This document shows positions 34,187 through 41,762 of a stretch of 47,317 nucleotides of DNA, piece by piece. The notes beneath the pieces were generated by a model. That model ran no database searches and was not told the DNA's origin. It was given only the letters and a program-made list of their open reading frames with translations. The DNA comes from Bacilli bacterium (GTDB lineage Bacteria; Bacillota_I; Bacilli_A; RFN20; CAG-826). The DNA is taken from NCBI GenBank assembly GCA_024413875.1, contig JAKSVY010000001.1, forward strand, positions 1 through 47,317, written 5' to 3'. The first letter of the stretch is position 1. Each line of letters starts with the position of its first letter. Made by a program: the position numbers and the translations under genes.

Positions 34187-34214
34187 TTGCGTATTAATGA
34201 AACCATGATATTAT
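34187..34214 (+). promoter_or_regulatory. Promoter of the AbiE-like operon
   Basis: TTGCGT (34187-34192), a 16-base spacer and TATTAT (34209-34214) preceded by TGA, an extended -10. The predicted start is near 34221, just before the inverted repeat. Confidence 0.5.
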
Positions 34215-34225
34215 TTTAGTAAAAG

Positions 34226-34250
34226 TCCGTAAAAATACAAAAATTACGGA
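34226..34250. promoter_or_regulatory. Inverted repeat, probable AbiEi operator
   Basis: TCCGTAA (34226-34232) and TTACGGA (34244-34250), a perfect 7-bp inverted repeat with an 11-base spacer, between the predicted start and the antitoxin ATG. AbiEi antitoxins are known to repress their own operon by binding inverted repeats. Confidence 0.55.
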
Positions 34251-34270
34251 TTATTACTTAAAAGAAATCT

Positions 34271-34813
34271 ATGGTATATACATATAAAGAAAGCATCGAA
34301 TTATTAGGGTCACATCAAAATCTTATAAAAGCCTTGAAAGAGAAACGTTTTTTTAAAATTGATGACGGATTATATAGTAATGAGAAAAATCCAAGAGAAA
34401 TTGCTATTTTTGTTAAGAAGCATAAAGATGCTGTTTTTACTATGGAATCCGCTTTGTATTATTTGGGAATAAGTGACGCAATTTCGGAGTATTATGTAGT
34501 TGCAACATCAAAAGATGCTACAAAATATAAGGACGGGAATGTTAAGCAATATTTTCTAAATAATAAGCCTTACGACTTAGGAAAAATTTATATCAATAGA
34601 AATGGCGTTGAAATACCTATTTTCAATAAAGAAAGGATGCTAATTGAAGTGGTGCGTTACAAAAATAAATTACCTTTCGACTATTATAAAGAATGTATTT
34701 CATACTTCAGGAATCATATTGATGAGATTAATATTCCATTGGTTCTAGACTATGTCGAATCATTTCCAAAAAGTGATTTGATAAAGAAAACGATTCAGAT
34801 GGAGGTATTGTAG
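34271..34813 (+). CDS. AbiEi-like antitoxin / transcriptional repressor
   Basis: The antitoxin half of a type IV toxin-antitoxin pair. Such antitoxins have an N-terminal winged helix that represses the operon and a C-terminal domain that counters the toxin's effect. The 180 residues fit: an HTH-like start 'YKESIELLGSHQNLIKALKE' with 'FFKIDDGLYS', then 'FTMESALYYLGISD' and IFNKERMLIEVVRYKNKLP, all typical. The stop TAG directly abuts the next ATG with no gap. The ribosome site is weak. The base composition is AT-richer than neighbouring housekeeping genes, consistent with acquisition. Confidence 0.85.
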   Translation: MVYTYKESIELLGSHQNLIKALKEKRFFKIDDGLYSNEKNPREIAIFVKKHKDAVFTMESALYYLGISDAISEYYVVATSKDATKYKDGNVKQYFLNNKPYDLGKIYINRNGVEIPIFNKERMLIEVVRYKNKLPFDYYKECISYFRNHIDEINIPLVLDYVESFPKSDLIKKTIQMEVL

Positions 34814-35614
34814 ATGATTGATATTTCAATCCTAGAAAAAGAATTGATTAACAATGGTTATAGTGAAGAACTTGCTACAGCAAAGCTGTGCCAAGACATT
34901 ATTTTAATGATGCTTTCAAAAAGTAAATTTAGTAGAAACATCACCATCAAAGGTGGCGTTGTTATGAGTTTTATATCAAAAAATATAAGAAGAGCAACAA
35001 TTGATATAGATTTAGACTTAATCAAATTCCCATTAACAGTTCAAGGAATTAAAACCTTTGTAAAAGAATTAAATGGTATAGATGGCATAAAAATCAAGTT
35101 GATTGGAAAAATTGAAGATTTAAAACATCAAGATTATCAAGGAAAAAGAATACACGTTGAGTTAGAAGATAATAATAAAAATAAACTGATTAGCAAAATT
35201 GATATTGGTGTCCATAAATACTTTGACTTAGATCAAATCCAATATTGCTTTGATGTTGCAACTTCAGACGAATCAGCGTCGCTTCTTATAAATTCACCAG
35301 AGCAAATGGTTGCCGAAAAAATAAAATCGTTACTGCGATTCGGGGTATTATCAACAAGATATAAAGATGTTTATGATGTGTGCTATTTGCTTGACTTTGT
35401 TGATAGAAAGAAACTTAACAAGGCATTTGAAATTTTAATTTATTCCAATGGTTTGTATAGAAATTATACAATTGAGGATATTGCCAAAAATTTGTCAAAA
35501 ACATTTAATGATAAAGTTTATTTACAAAAATTAAACACTTCTAACAAGAATTGGCTAAACATTGATAATCAAATAGTGATAGACAAAATACTAAAATTTT
35601 TTAAAAATATGTAA
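34814..35614 (+). CDS. AbiEii-like nucleotidyltransferase toxin
   Basis: The toxin half of the pair: a cytoplasmic nucleotidyltransferase, a family shown to block growth by modifying RNA or other targets and able to abort phage infection. The 266 residues carry the motifs in order: IKGGVV (K46-G48), RRATIDIDLDL (D64, D66), 'ISKIDIGV' (D130), MVAEKIKSLLRF (E168, K169) and TRYKDVYDVCYLL (K184, D185, D188). The length is normal to slightly short. GGAGG lies in the last codons of the antitoxin gene, ensuring coupled synthesis. No other defence genes adjoin it. Confidence 0.88.
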   Translation: MIDISILEKELINNGYSEELATAKLCQDIILMMLSKSKFSRNITIKGGVVMSFISKNIRRATIDIDLDLIKFPLTVQGIKTFVKELNGIDGIKIKLIGKIEDLKHQDYQGKRIHVELEDNNKNKLISKIDIGVHKYFDLDQIQYCFDVATSDESASLLINSPEQMVAEKIKSLLRFGVLSTRYKDVYDVCYLLDFVDRKKLNKAFEILIYSNGLYRNYTIEDIAKNLSKTFNDKVYLQKLNTSNKNWLNIDNQIVIDKILKFFKNM

Positions 35615-35642
35615 GGTTTTGTTAATTGAATGCAAAATAGTA

Positions 35643-35669
35643 AAAAAGTAGCGAATTTCGCTACTTTTT
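35643..35669. terminator. Bidirectional terminator
   Basis: Stem AAAAAGTAGCG (35643-35653) and CGCTACTTTTT (35659-35669). The stop codon of the minus-strand XRE gene lies within it. Confidence 0.82.
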
Positions 35670-36278
35670 CATTTGGCTAACTAATACAAGGATAACTTCA
35701 ATTGGGATGCCAATGAAGAAGATATACCAAATATTTGCTTCGGGTTTGATAGTAGGGTATGTAAATACATGTAAGTATGTACCAGCTAAGATACCCCAGA
35801 AGAAGACCGATAATAAAACTAACTTAACAATCTTATGAGTTTTAAACCATTTTTGAACAAATATCAACGACGCTAAACTTGCAAGTGGAACCATCCATAC
35901 AAAGGCTTGCCAATAAGGAGTTTTTCCATCTGGGAAAGCAAATAATGACCATACAAATGTTACTGTTGCGATAAGAGCAACAACGATTGAGGCTAATATG
36001 GTAATGATAACTTCATTTTGCTTTTGTGGGATACTTTTGATCTTGTATTTTGCCTTTTCTGGGTCTGGCTCATCGTGTAAGAAGTAATCAACTGTGACAC
36101 CGAAATAATCACCTAATTGCTTTAATACATCAACGCTAGGAATGGCTTGTCCAAGCTCCCATTTCGATACTGTTTTATCGGAATAATTGAACTTCTCAGC
36201 AAGTTCTTGTTGGGTAAGTCCTTTAGATTTTCTTAAATTTGTTATGTTCTCTGCGACAATTTCACTTAATTCTTTCAT
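35661..36278 (-). CDS. XRE-family regulator with membrane helices
   Basis: A 205-residue protein: an N-terminal Cro/XRE helix-turn-helix (about 5-60, with 'LRKSKGLTQQELAEKFNYSD' then KTVSKWELGQAIPS) followed by about four hydrophobic helices. It is therefore a DNA-binding domain tethered to the membrane, a layout seen in Firmicutes regulators thought to sense envelope conditions. The start at 36278 is chosen because AAGG lies 10 bases upstream, and because an in-frame ATG further up overlaps the TATAAT box at 36298-36303. Two matching palindromic boxes in the region upstream are likely its operators, which would place its own gene and the divergent envelope operon under its control. Confidence 0.85.
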   Translation of the reverse strand: MKELSEIVAENITNLRKSKGLTQQELAEKFNYSDKTVSKWELGQAIPSVDVLKQLGDYFGVTVDYFLHDEPDPEKAKYKIKSIPQKQNEVIITILASIVVALIATVTFVWSLFAFPDGKTPYWQAFVWMVPLASLASLIFVQKWFKTHKIVKLVLLSVFFWGILAGTYLHVFTYPTIKPEANIWYIFFIGIPIEVILVLVSQMKK

Positions 36279-36297
36279 AAATTTATACCTTGAGCAC

Positions 36298-36303
36298 ATT
36301 ATA
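36298..36303 (-). promoter_or_regulatory. -10 box of the XRE gene
   Basis: Minus-strand TATAAT, 19 bases before ATG 36278. The -35 is not clear. Confidence 0.5.
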
Positions 36304-36364
36304 ACAAAAATCCCCACAAGAGAATAGTTTTTTTACTAAAGTAACCCCTAATCCCAAACTATCG

Positions 36365-36411
36365 ATTCTCTAAATTAGAGAGTTATTCGATGAATTCTCG
36401 TTTTTAGAGAG
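36365..36411. promoter_or_regulatory. Two copies of an 18-bp palindromic box
   Basis: ATTCTC-taaa-TTAGAGAG (36365-36382) and ATTCTC-gttt-TTAGAGAG (36394-36411) are 29 bases apart start to start. The first contains a perfect inverted repeat (TCTCTAA-a-TTAGAGA). They lie between the XRE regulator and the divergent envelope operon. Confidence 0.55.
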
Positions 36412-36446
36412 TGCGCAATAGTGTGATTTTTATGCGCTTCTATACG

Positions 36447-36452
36447 TATAAT
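36447..36452 (+). promoter_or_regulatory. -10 box of the envelope operon
   Basis: TATAAT, predicting a start near 36459. A 5-bp hairpin (CTCAC 36456-36460, GTGAG 36466-36470) sits at the 5' end of the leader, just before the ribosome site. The -35 is weak. Confidence 0.5.
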
Positions 36453-36482
36453 GCCCTCACATCGCGTGAGAAAGGAGACAAG

Positions 36483-37559
36483 ATGGCAAAGAATAAAAAC
36501 AAGGCTGAGCAAACTCCAGCCACAGAAGATTCTGATTTATACGCTAAACCAAAATCGAAGAGAAGTACAAAATCTCTTGTTTTAGCTATTGCCATTCCGG
36601 TTGTCGGAGTCACTATTTTTGCAGGTGGTGGATATGGCATTGGTTTTGCTATCGCCAAACTTACAAAGCCTGAAATTGTTGAGGGCCTTGATATGGATGA
36701 TGAAGAAATCAAACAATTGGAAGATGATACAGGTGATTTACTTACTCGTTACGCAAAATGTAAAGAAGAAGGTAAAGAACCAAGTGAAGTCTTTACTCTT
36801 GATGAAATCTGCAATATCGGCGCACTTAAGTTCCAAGCATTAGACAACACAATGTCTCTTGGCTTTGGTTATGCTGCCGCTGCAGGTAACGTCTCAGTTC
36901 TCGATGTTAGAAATACAACTGTCCGCAACGGCAACACATACTTTGAAGAATCAGTTTCTAAATCTGCTTCAGGTGTTGATGTAAAAGTTGCTGAAAGAGC
37001 GTATCAAACAGGTGAAGATATCAAAGTTCACGAAGCATCATTCCCAAAAGGAGCAGATGCTGAACACCCATCTTGGAAATCAGACTATAAAACTTGGGAA
37101 AGAGAAGCTTATAAAGAAAATTATGGAAAATATGTTGATACATTAGGTATTTACATTGTTTCTAGTAAGACAATTCTCACTGATGCAGTTGATGGAAATG
37201 GAAATCCATTAACATACATCGAAAAGGATGAAAATGGTTATACACTCCAAATGGAAATGGATACCGTTAAAACAGTTCCTAGATACGTTAGAAGAATGCA
37301 TGCTTTATCAAATTCAGATGTTAACCAATTCTTCTATGTTCACCTCGAATATCGTTTAGACCTTGATTTAAATTTAGTGTATTCATTTGTTCACGAACAA
37401 TACGCTGCTGCATTAGGCACATTAACAGCAAAAACAACTGGACGTATGATTACTTATTACTACACAGATCAAGATTACATGATCCCAGATATCAAAACTC
37501 CAATTAATTACGACTTAAAGGGTGAGAAATTACCTACAAATGATAATTTCAAACGTTAA
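36483..37559 (+). CDS. Membrane-anchored protein with large extracellular domain (operon gene 1)
   Basis: A 358-residue protein of unknown family. It has a charged cytoplasmic N-terminus (1-30), one transmembrane helix (about 31-58, Val/Ala/Gly-rich) and a 300-residue outer domain. The outer domain begins acidic ('EGLDMDDEEIKQLEDDTGDL') and ends in a beta-rich region with 'YYYTDQDYMIPDIKTPINYD'. There is no lipobox or protease motif. The start at 36483 follows AAGGAG by 7 bases; an upstream in-frame start precedes the predicted transcript start. The next gene begins 22 bases later and is also membrane-anchored with an outer domain, so the two products probably work together at the envelope. 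Confidence 0.75.
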   Translation: MAKNKNKAEQTPATEDSDLYAKPKSKRSTKSLVLAIAIPVVGVTIFAGGGYGIGFAIAKLTKPEIVEGLDMDDEEIKQLEDDTGDLLTRYAKCKEEGKEPSEVFTLDEICNIGALKFQALDNTMSLGFGYAAAAGNVSVLDVRNTTVRNGNTYFEESVSKSASGVDVKVAERAYQTGEDIKVHEASFPKGADAEHPSWKSDYKTWEREAYKENYGKYVDTLGIYIVSSKTILTDAVDGNGNPLTYIEKDENGYTLQMEMDTVKTVPRYVRRMHALSNSDVNQFFYVHLEYRLDLDLNLVYSFVHEQYAAALGTLTAKTTGRMITYYYTDQDYMIPDIKTPINYDLKGEKLPTNDNFKR

Positions 37560-37581
37560 AACATAAACGAAGGTAAAAAAT

Positions 37582-39960
37582 ATGAAACATGTTATTACAT
37601 ATGGCATTGTATTCACAGCATCTATGGCATTAGCAGGTGTTGGAGGTTACTTATTAACCCCGGCTAAAACTATTCAAGCTACTAGAAATGATGCTCCAAA
37701 TACGAATACAACAACAGTTCCAGTAGAAGAACCAAATGAAGAAGAGGAAGAAATCTTCATTCCAAAAGAATCTACTCCTGTCGACTATTTAATCGACAAT
37801 CTTTTAAACATGAAATCATTAGAAGCATCAGGCGATATTGAATTAAATGTCGCTGGTTATGATGTTTCTTTAAAAAATATTGATGTCTATTTAACACTTA
37901 AGAGCTTCTCTAATATTGAAGCAAGTGTATCAGCTGATTTAACATACCACGGAGCTTCAACACCTCTTGAAGTATCTTATGTCGGTGGAACAATTTATTG
38001 TTCAATTCTTGGAAATGATATCAAGATGACAACAGATGACTTCTCTGATGTCACTCAAATCCTTGATTCATTTGGAATCGTTATGGAAACTCCTTCATTA
38101 TTTGATGGTGTTTCACTCGATTCAATCATGGAAGACTTTAAGACAATGAACTATTCGCCTCTTCCTGATGGTGGATATGAATTCGCTGTTAACTTATTTG
38201 GATTAGATATCTACTTAACTTGTGACGAAGAATATATGCTCACTAGCGCAGATGTTGGTGGACTTATTGAAGGTATTGATTTAGGTGTATCATTAGATAC
38301 AACTTTATATCACACTATTGAAAGAGCGGTCCAAGTTCCAGAAAATGAACAAAGAGTATTCCAACAATTCAATAGCTTCCTTCCATTTGTTTCTGATATT
38401 GGAAGATTAGCAGGGGAAACTGAATTTGGTATCACTCTTGGAGCATCAGTTAAGAAGGTAGGGGATGAAGATGGAATGGTCATCAATGGTGATCTTCAAT
38501 TTAACCTCAACAATATGACTGGTGAAGGCAATTTATCAATCGTTGATAAGTCTGATAAGACATACGTTACGGAAAAGAAAGAAGTTTATCCAACTCATGA
38601 AATCGAAATTAATATGGATAACGAAGACATGAAGTTTAGATATAACCAAGGAATGTATGGTAAATTCACTTTAAAGACATTAAATGATTTAGTTGAACTT
38701 GTTACAGAATTCATTGGTAGCGATAACCCAGTTATGCTTTTAATTAAGGATAGAGTGGTTATGCCAGATTTATCTGAATCAACAATCTCTAGACTTATTA
38801 ATGGTGAATTTGAATTATTGTTCAATGACTACATTACTAAGTTATACGCTGACGATTCAATGCTTGATATTGCTATTTCAAAAGACTTATTGGGTCTTGA
38901 TAGCAACCTTGAATTCATTATTCACATGGATGGCAACAAGCACATTACTGGTCTTGAAATTCCAACAACTGTAATGTCAGGCACAGAATTCTCATTCCAC
39001 GCTGACTTTACTGAATACAATCCAGAATATAAGAAGTTACCTGCAGAAAACGAAGCTAAATACTTTGATTTCTCAGAAATTAAATTCTTATTAGCGATTG
39101 GATTAAATACTGCAGAAATTAGCTATTTCCATTTAACAGGTAAATTAAACTTACCTATGAAGTTGCTTAACTTCTTAGATTTAAGTAATGTGATTAAAGA
39201 TATTGGTCTTGAAATTGAAATCTTCAATGATATGTCTGATTTATCAACAAGAATGGTTGCGAAGTTAACAAACATTCCAAGTATTAATATGGTCGTTATG
39301 AATGTTAACCAATCATTCACAGGCGAAGATCATAAAGAGCTTGAAATTGTCTACGATAATAAAGATATCTATATGACAAGACACGATATCGGAACTTATT
39401 GGTTTAAAGCTCGTCATGATGTTACTTCTACAAAAGTTTCACCAAGTGAATTTGTTAAGGATAACAATATGCTTAAATATCTCTTAGGCTTCGGATTTGG
39501 TCTTAAAGATAACATTATGGATATGCTCATCGGTGCGATGACTAAAGAAAACCCAAGAACAGCACCTCTTGATTTCTCTAAGATCTTCAATGATTATGTC
39601 TATAAGACAGGTCAAACAATCAAAGATTATACTGGCCAAAAGAGAACATTTGAACGTAACTGGTATATTGATGTCAATATTGCAGAACTCGCTAACAACA
39701 AAGACCTTGAAAGTTTAACAGCAAGTATCTATGGTGATACAGTTCCGGGTCTTGAAGGTGAATATCTCCAATACATCACAGTGAACTTTAATATCAATGC
39801 TGGCGGTATCTTTACCGCGTCAGTATCTCTTGAAGCAGAATTAAAGGATATTGATCCAGGAATTACTCCAGCTAGATTCCCTTCACTTGCGTCTTATAGA
39901 TATTTACTTGAATACGTTACAGAACACGCAAACGAACAACCTATTCAATTCAACTATTAA
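37582..39960 (+). CDS. Membrane-anchored protein with giant extracellular domain (operon gene 2)
   Basis: A 792-residue protein with an N-terminal helix (about 3-25) that is a signal anchor or signal peptide. A Thr/Pro/Glu tether follows ('NTTTVPVEEPNEEEEE'), then about 720 residues of alternating strands and short helices. Openings such as 'VDYLIDNLLNMKSLEASGDI' and 'LTLKSFSNIEASVSADLTYH' recall the half-barrel of LolA/LppX-like lipid-binding proteins, a structural guess only. At least three similar modules seem present. The ribosome site is GAAGG, about 9 bases upstream. It is co-transcribed with the preceding gene; a terminator follows. Function is unknown. Confidence 0.75.
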   Translation: MKHVITYGIVFTASMALAGVGGYLLTPAKTIQATRNDAPNTNTTTVPVEEPNEEEEEIFIPKESTPVDYLIDNLLNMKSLEASGDIELNVAGYDVSLKNIDVYLTLKSFSNIEASVSADLTYHGASTPLEVSYVGGTIYCSILGNDIKMTTDDFSDVTQILDSFGIVMETPSLFDGVSLDSIMEDFKTMNYSPLPDGGYEFAVNLFGLDIYLTCDEEYMLTSADVGGLIEGIDLGVSLDTTLYHTIERAVQVPENEQRVFQQFNSFLPFVSDIGRLAGETEFGITLGASVKKVGDEDGMVINGDLQFNLNNMTGEGNLSIVDKSDKTYVTEKKEVYPTHEIEINMDNEDMKFRYNQGMYGKFTLKTLNDLVELVTEFIGSDNPVMLLIKDRVVMPDLSESTISRLINGEFELLFNDYITKLYADDSMLDIAISKDLLGLDSNLEFIIHMDGNKHITGLEIPTTVMSGTEFSFHADFTEYNPEYKKLPAENEAKYFDFSEIKFLLAIGLNTAEISYFHLTGKLNLPMKLLNFLDLSNVIKDIGLEIEIFNDMSDLSTRMVAKLTNIPSINMVVMNVNQSFTGEDHKELEIVYDNKDIYMTRHDIGTYWFKARHDVTSTKVSPSEFVKDNNMLKYLLGFGFGLKDNIMDMLIGAMTKENPRTAPLDFSKIFNDYVYKTGQTIKDYTGQKRTFERNWYIDVNIAELANNKDLESLTASIYGDTVPGLEGEYLQYITVNFNINAGGIFTASVSLEAELKDIDPGITPARFPSLASYRYLLEYVTEHANEQPIQFNY

Positions 39961-39966
39961 ATAATT

Positions 39967-39982
39967 AGCCCTCAACAGGGCT
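39967..39982 (+). terminator. Terminator of the envelope operon
   Basis: Stem AGCCCT (39967-39972) with AGGGCT (39977-39982), a 4-base loop and a T tail. Confidence 0.8.
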
Positions 39983-39988
39983 TTTTAT

Positions 39989-40018
39989 TTTACATTTTTA
40001 AAAATGTAGTTATATAAT
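39989..40018 (+). promoter_or_regulatory. Promoter with palindrome between -35 and -10
   Basis: TTTACA (39989-39994), an 18-base spacer and TATAAT (40013-40018). A 16-bp perfect palindrome ACATTTTTAAAAATGT (39992-40007) fills most of the spacer, a classical repressor position. Confidence 0.6.
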
Positions 40019-40049
40019 CTAAATAATAAATAATTAAGGAGTAGCACTG

Positions 40050-41021
40050 ATGAACAAAAAACTATTATTAACATTACTTCCAATGATGCTTTTATGTGCT
40101 TGTAAATCAAGTAGTTCATCACGTGTTCCGACTGTTCCAACTATTACTTGGACTGATACAGGGACTTCTAGTGATACAAACACCAATACTAACAGTGATG
40201 TCATTACTGGTTCAGTTTCAGTTGAAGAACCTTCGCATGAAGGTGCTCGTGAAATCACTCTTGAAGAAGCAAGAGAAATTGGAAGAGCAATGTCAGAATA
40301 CCAAGATTCAGATGAATTCTCTTTACCTAATGAATTAGTGTCAGTAGTGAAAACAACAGGAAAAACTGATGTTGCCATTGAAGGATATTCATCTTTAAGC
40401 ATGAATGAAAAATGTGTTTTCTCTGCGTCAAATTATTACTATAGAACCGAACTTTCAAGTTCTGATACTTCAACAAAGAATTGGAGATACATAGGAAGTA
40501 GTCCTATCACCACAGAAACAGGTGATTATTATTTAGATGCCACTTCAACATTAGAAGAATCAACATATACTAAAGAAAAGATTAATTCTCAAATTGAAAA
40601 AGACGCTAAGTTAGAAGAACTAAAAACATCTTATAAAGAAGAACAATTAGATATCCTTACTGGTAAATCATTCTTAGGACAACTAGATGTTGATGATAGT
40701 GATGAATCAACAAGAATCGATTGTAAGTATTACACTAAAGGAGCGGGTTCATTAATCGTTTATGGTGAGATTGTTGTAAATAATTATGAATTCTCATTTG
40801 GAGAAGCTTCTGTCAATGGAAGTATGAAAACAGCTGTATCTTATGTTTGGGATAACTACCTAATTGTGTCTGGATCAACTGATGCATTATTCAAAGCCAA
40901 AGTCTTATTTAGTGAAGTAAGCGGTTCAATGAAAACAACTCAAACAATTACCACTCCAAAATCAGGTGATTTCAATAAACCAAACTACTCAAATTTCACC
41001 GAAAAAGAAATAACTGAATAA
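40050..41021 (+). CDS. Lipoprotein, unknown function
   Basis: A 323-residue lipoprotein with lipobox LCAC (C18), a Ser-rich run and a tether (about 19-55) containing GTSSDTNTNTNSDV. The body starts with a charged helix ('REITLEEAREIGRAMSEYQD') and continues with strands and a further helix ('YTKEKINSQIEKDAKLEELK'), an arrangement like LolA-type or other ligand-carrying lipoproteins. No catalytic motif is seen. AAGGAG lies 9 bases before the ATG. It is transcribed alone between two terminators. The product may function with the envelope operon upstream, but only proximity suggests this. Confidence 0.75.
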   Translation: MNKKLLLTLLPMMLLCACKSSSSSRVPTVPTITWTDTGTSSDTNTNTNSDVITGSVSVEEPSHEGAREITLEEAREIGRAMSEYQDSDEFSLPNELVSVVKTTGKTDVAIEGYSSLSMNEKCVFSASNYYYRTELSSSDTSTKNWRYIGSSPITTETGDYYLDATSTLEESTYTKEKINSQIEKDAKLEELKTSYKEEQLDILTGKSFLGQLDVDDSDESTRIDCKYYTKGAGSLIVYGEIVVNNYEFSFGEASVNGSMKTAVSYVWDNYLIVSGSTDALFKAKVLFSEVSGSMKTTQTITTPKSGDFNKPNYSNFTEKEITE

Positions 41022-41042
41022 TCGCGTTTAAACAAAGTTTAT

Positions 41043-41064
41043 GGGCCATAAGTTGTTATGGTCC
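41043..41064 (+). terminator. Terminator after the lipoprotein
   Basis: Stem GGGCCATAA (41043-41051) with TTATGGTCC (41056-41064), one G-T pair, a 4-base loop and a T-rich tail. Confidence 0.8.
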
Positions 41065-41132
41065 TTTTATTTTTCTTCTGTGTTGTTTTATAAATGCGAT
41101 ATTAAACGATATAAGACAAATTAATTTTACCA

Positions 41133-41157
41133 GTGGTTAAATTATAAATTTAGCCAC
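41133..41157. repeat. 11-bp inverted repeat upstream of the sigma factor gene
   Basis: GTGGTTAAATT (41133-41143) with AATTTAGCCAC (41147-41157), one T-G pair and a 3-base centre. No T run follows, so it is a candidate operator rather than a terminator. Confidence 0.4.
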
Positions 41158-41225
41158 AAATCCGTCTTTAAATACATTTTTTCATTATTTTCCAACAAAC
41201 TAGCACTTGTCATTTGTTATTAAAG

Positions 41226-41241
41226 TGTCAAAATAATGACA
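41226..41241. promoter_or_regulatory. TGTCA boxes at the sigma factor start
   Basis: TGTCA-AAATAA-TGACA is a perfect inverted repeat ending on the first base of the ATG. A third TGTCA lies at 41208-41212, 18 bases upstream of the second. The promoter itself could not be assigned; the boxes may mark autoregulation. Confidence 0.35.
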
Positions 41242-41762
41242 TGGATATTACACGCGAGCAAATTAAAAGGCTTAAGAGCGATGACATGTCTAGCTTTGAC
41301 GAAATCTACGAGTTAAGTCGTAAGAATGTCTATTACGCTATTTACTTGATTGTTAAAGATAGTGCGGCTAGTGAAGACTTAATGCAAGAGGTATTCATCG
41401 ATCTTTTACTTAATAAAGATAAGTTAAAAGAAGATGATAATCTTGGAGCACTTTTAACTACATCTGCTAAGAACAAAGCAATCAACTATTACAATAGACA
41501 CAAAAGAGAAGCAGAATACATTCAAACTCTTGATGACTCTTCTTATTCGACTGACAATAATCTCGATAGTGGTCTTTTAAATAAGATTAAAGAAATCCTT
41601 AATGAAAAAGAATTCACTGTATTTGTTTTACATGTATTAGGTGATTATTCATTTAAGGAAATATCAGAGATTAAAAAGATTCCAACTGGAACATTAACTT
41701 GGTTATATCAAGAAGCTCGTAAAAAATTAGAAAAGGAATTAGGAGGTAACGAAAATGTTTAA
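41241..41762 (+). CDS. ECF-type RNA polymerase sigma factor
   Basis: A 173-residue alternative sigma factor. Region 2 (about 15-85) has 'FDEIYELSRKNVYYAIYLIV' and the core-binding phrase DLMQEVFIDLL. Region 4 (about 115-170) has 'FTVFVLHVLGDYSFKEISEI' with a helix-turn-helix ending 'ARKKLEKELG'. The spacing and length are typical of ECF sigma factors, which direct transcription of envelope-stress regulons. The start at MDITREQ gives the usual distance to region 2. No Shine-Dalgarno sequence is visible before it. The next gene overlaps by 8 bases and encodes a single-pass membrane protein, the standard layout for a sigma/anti-sigma pair. Confidence 0.87.
   Translation: MDITREQIKRLKSDDMSSFDEIYELSRKNVYYAIYLIVKDSAASEDLMQEVFIDLLLNKDKLKEDDNLGALLTTSAKNKAINYYNRHKREAEYIQTLDDSSYSTDNNLDSGLLNKIKEILNEKEFTVFVLHVLGDYSFKEISEIKKIPTGTLTWLYQEARKKLEKELGGNENV

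Noticed and set aside
36279..36317. Longer start for the XRE regulator
   Set aside because: The upstream ATGs precede or overlap the -10 box, and only ATG 36278 has an AAGG ribosome site.
34148..36317. A defence island around the AbiE-like pair
   Set aside because: Only the two-gene toxin-antitoxin unit is present; neighbours are an MFS transporter and an XRE membrane regulator without defence signatures.
41133..41157. Terminator or riboswitch upstream of the sigma factor
   Set aside because: The stem is AT-rich and has no T run after it; no known riboswitch core was recognised. Kept only as a possible operator.
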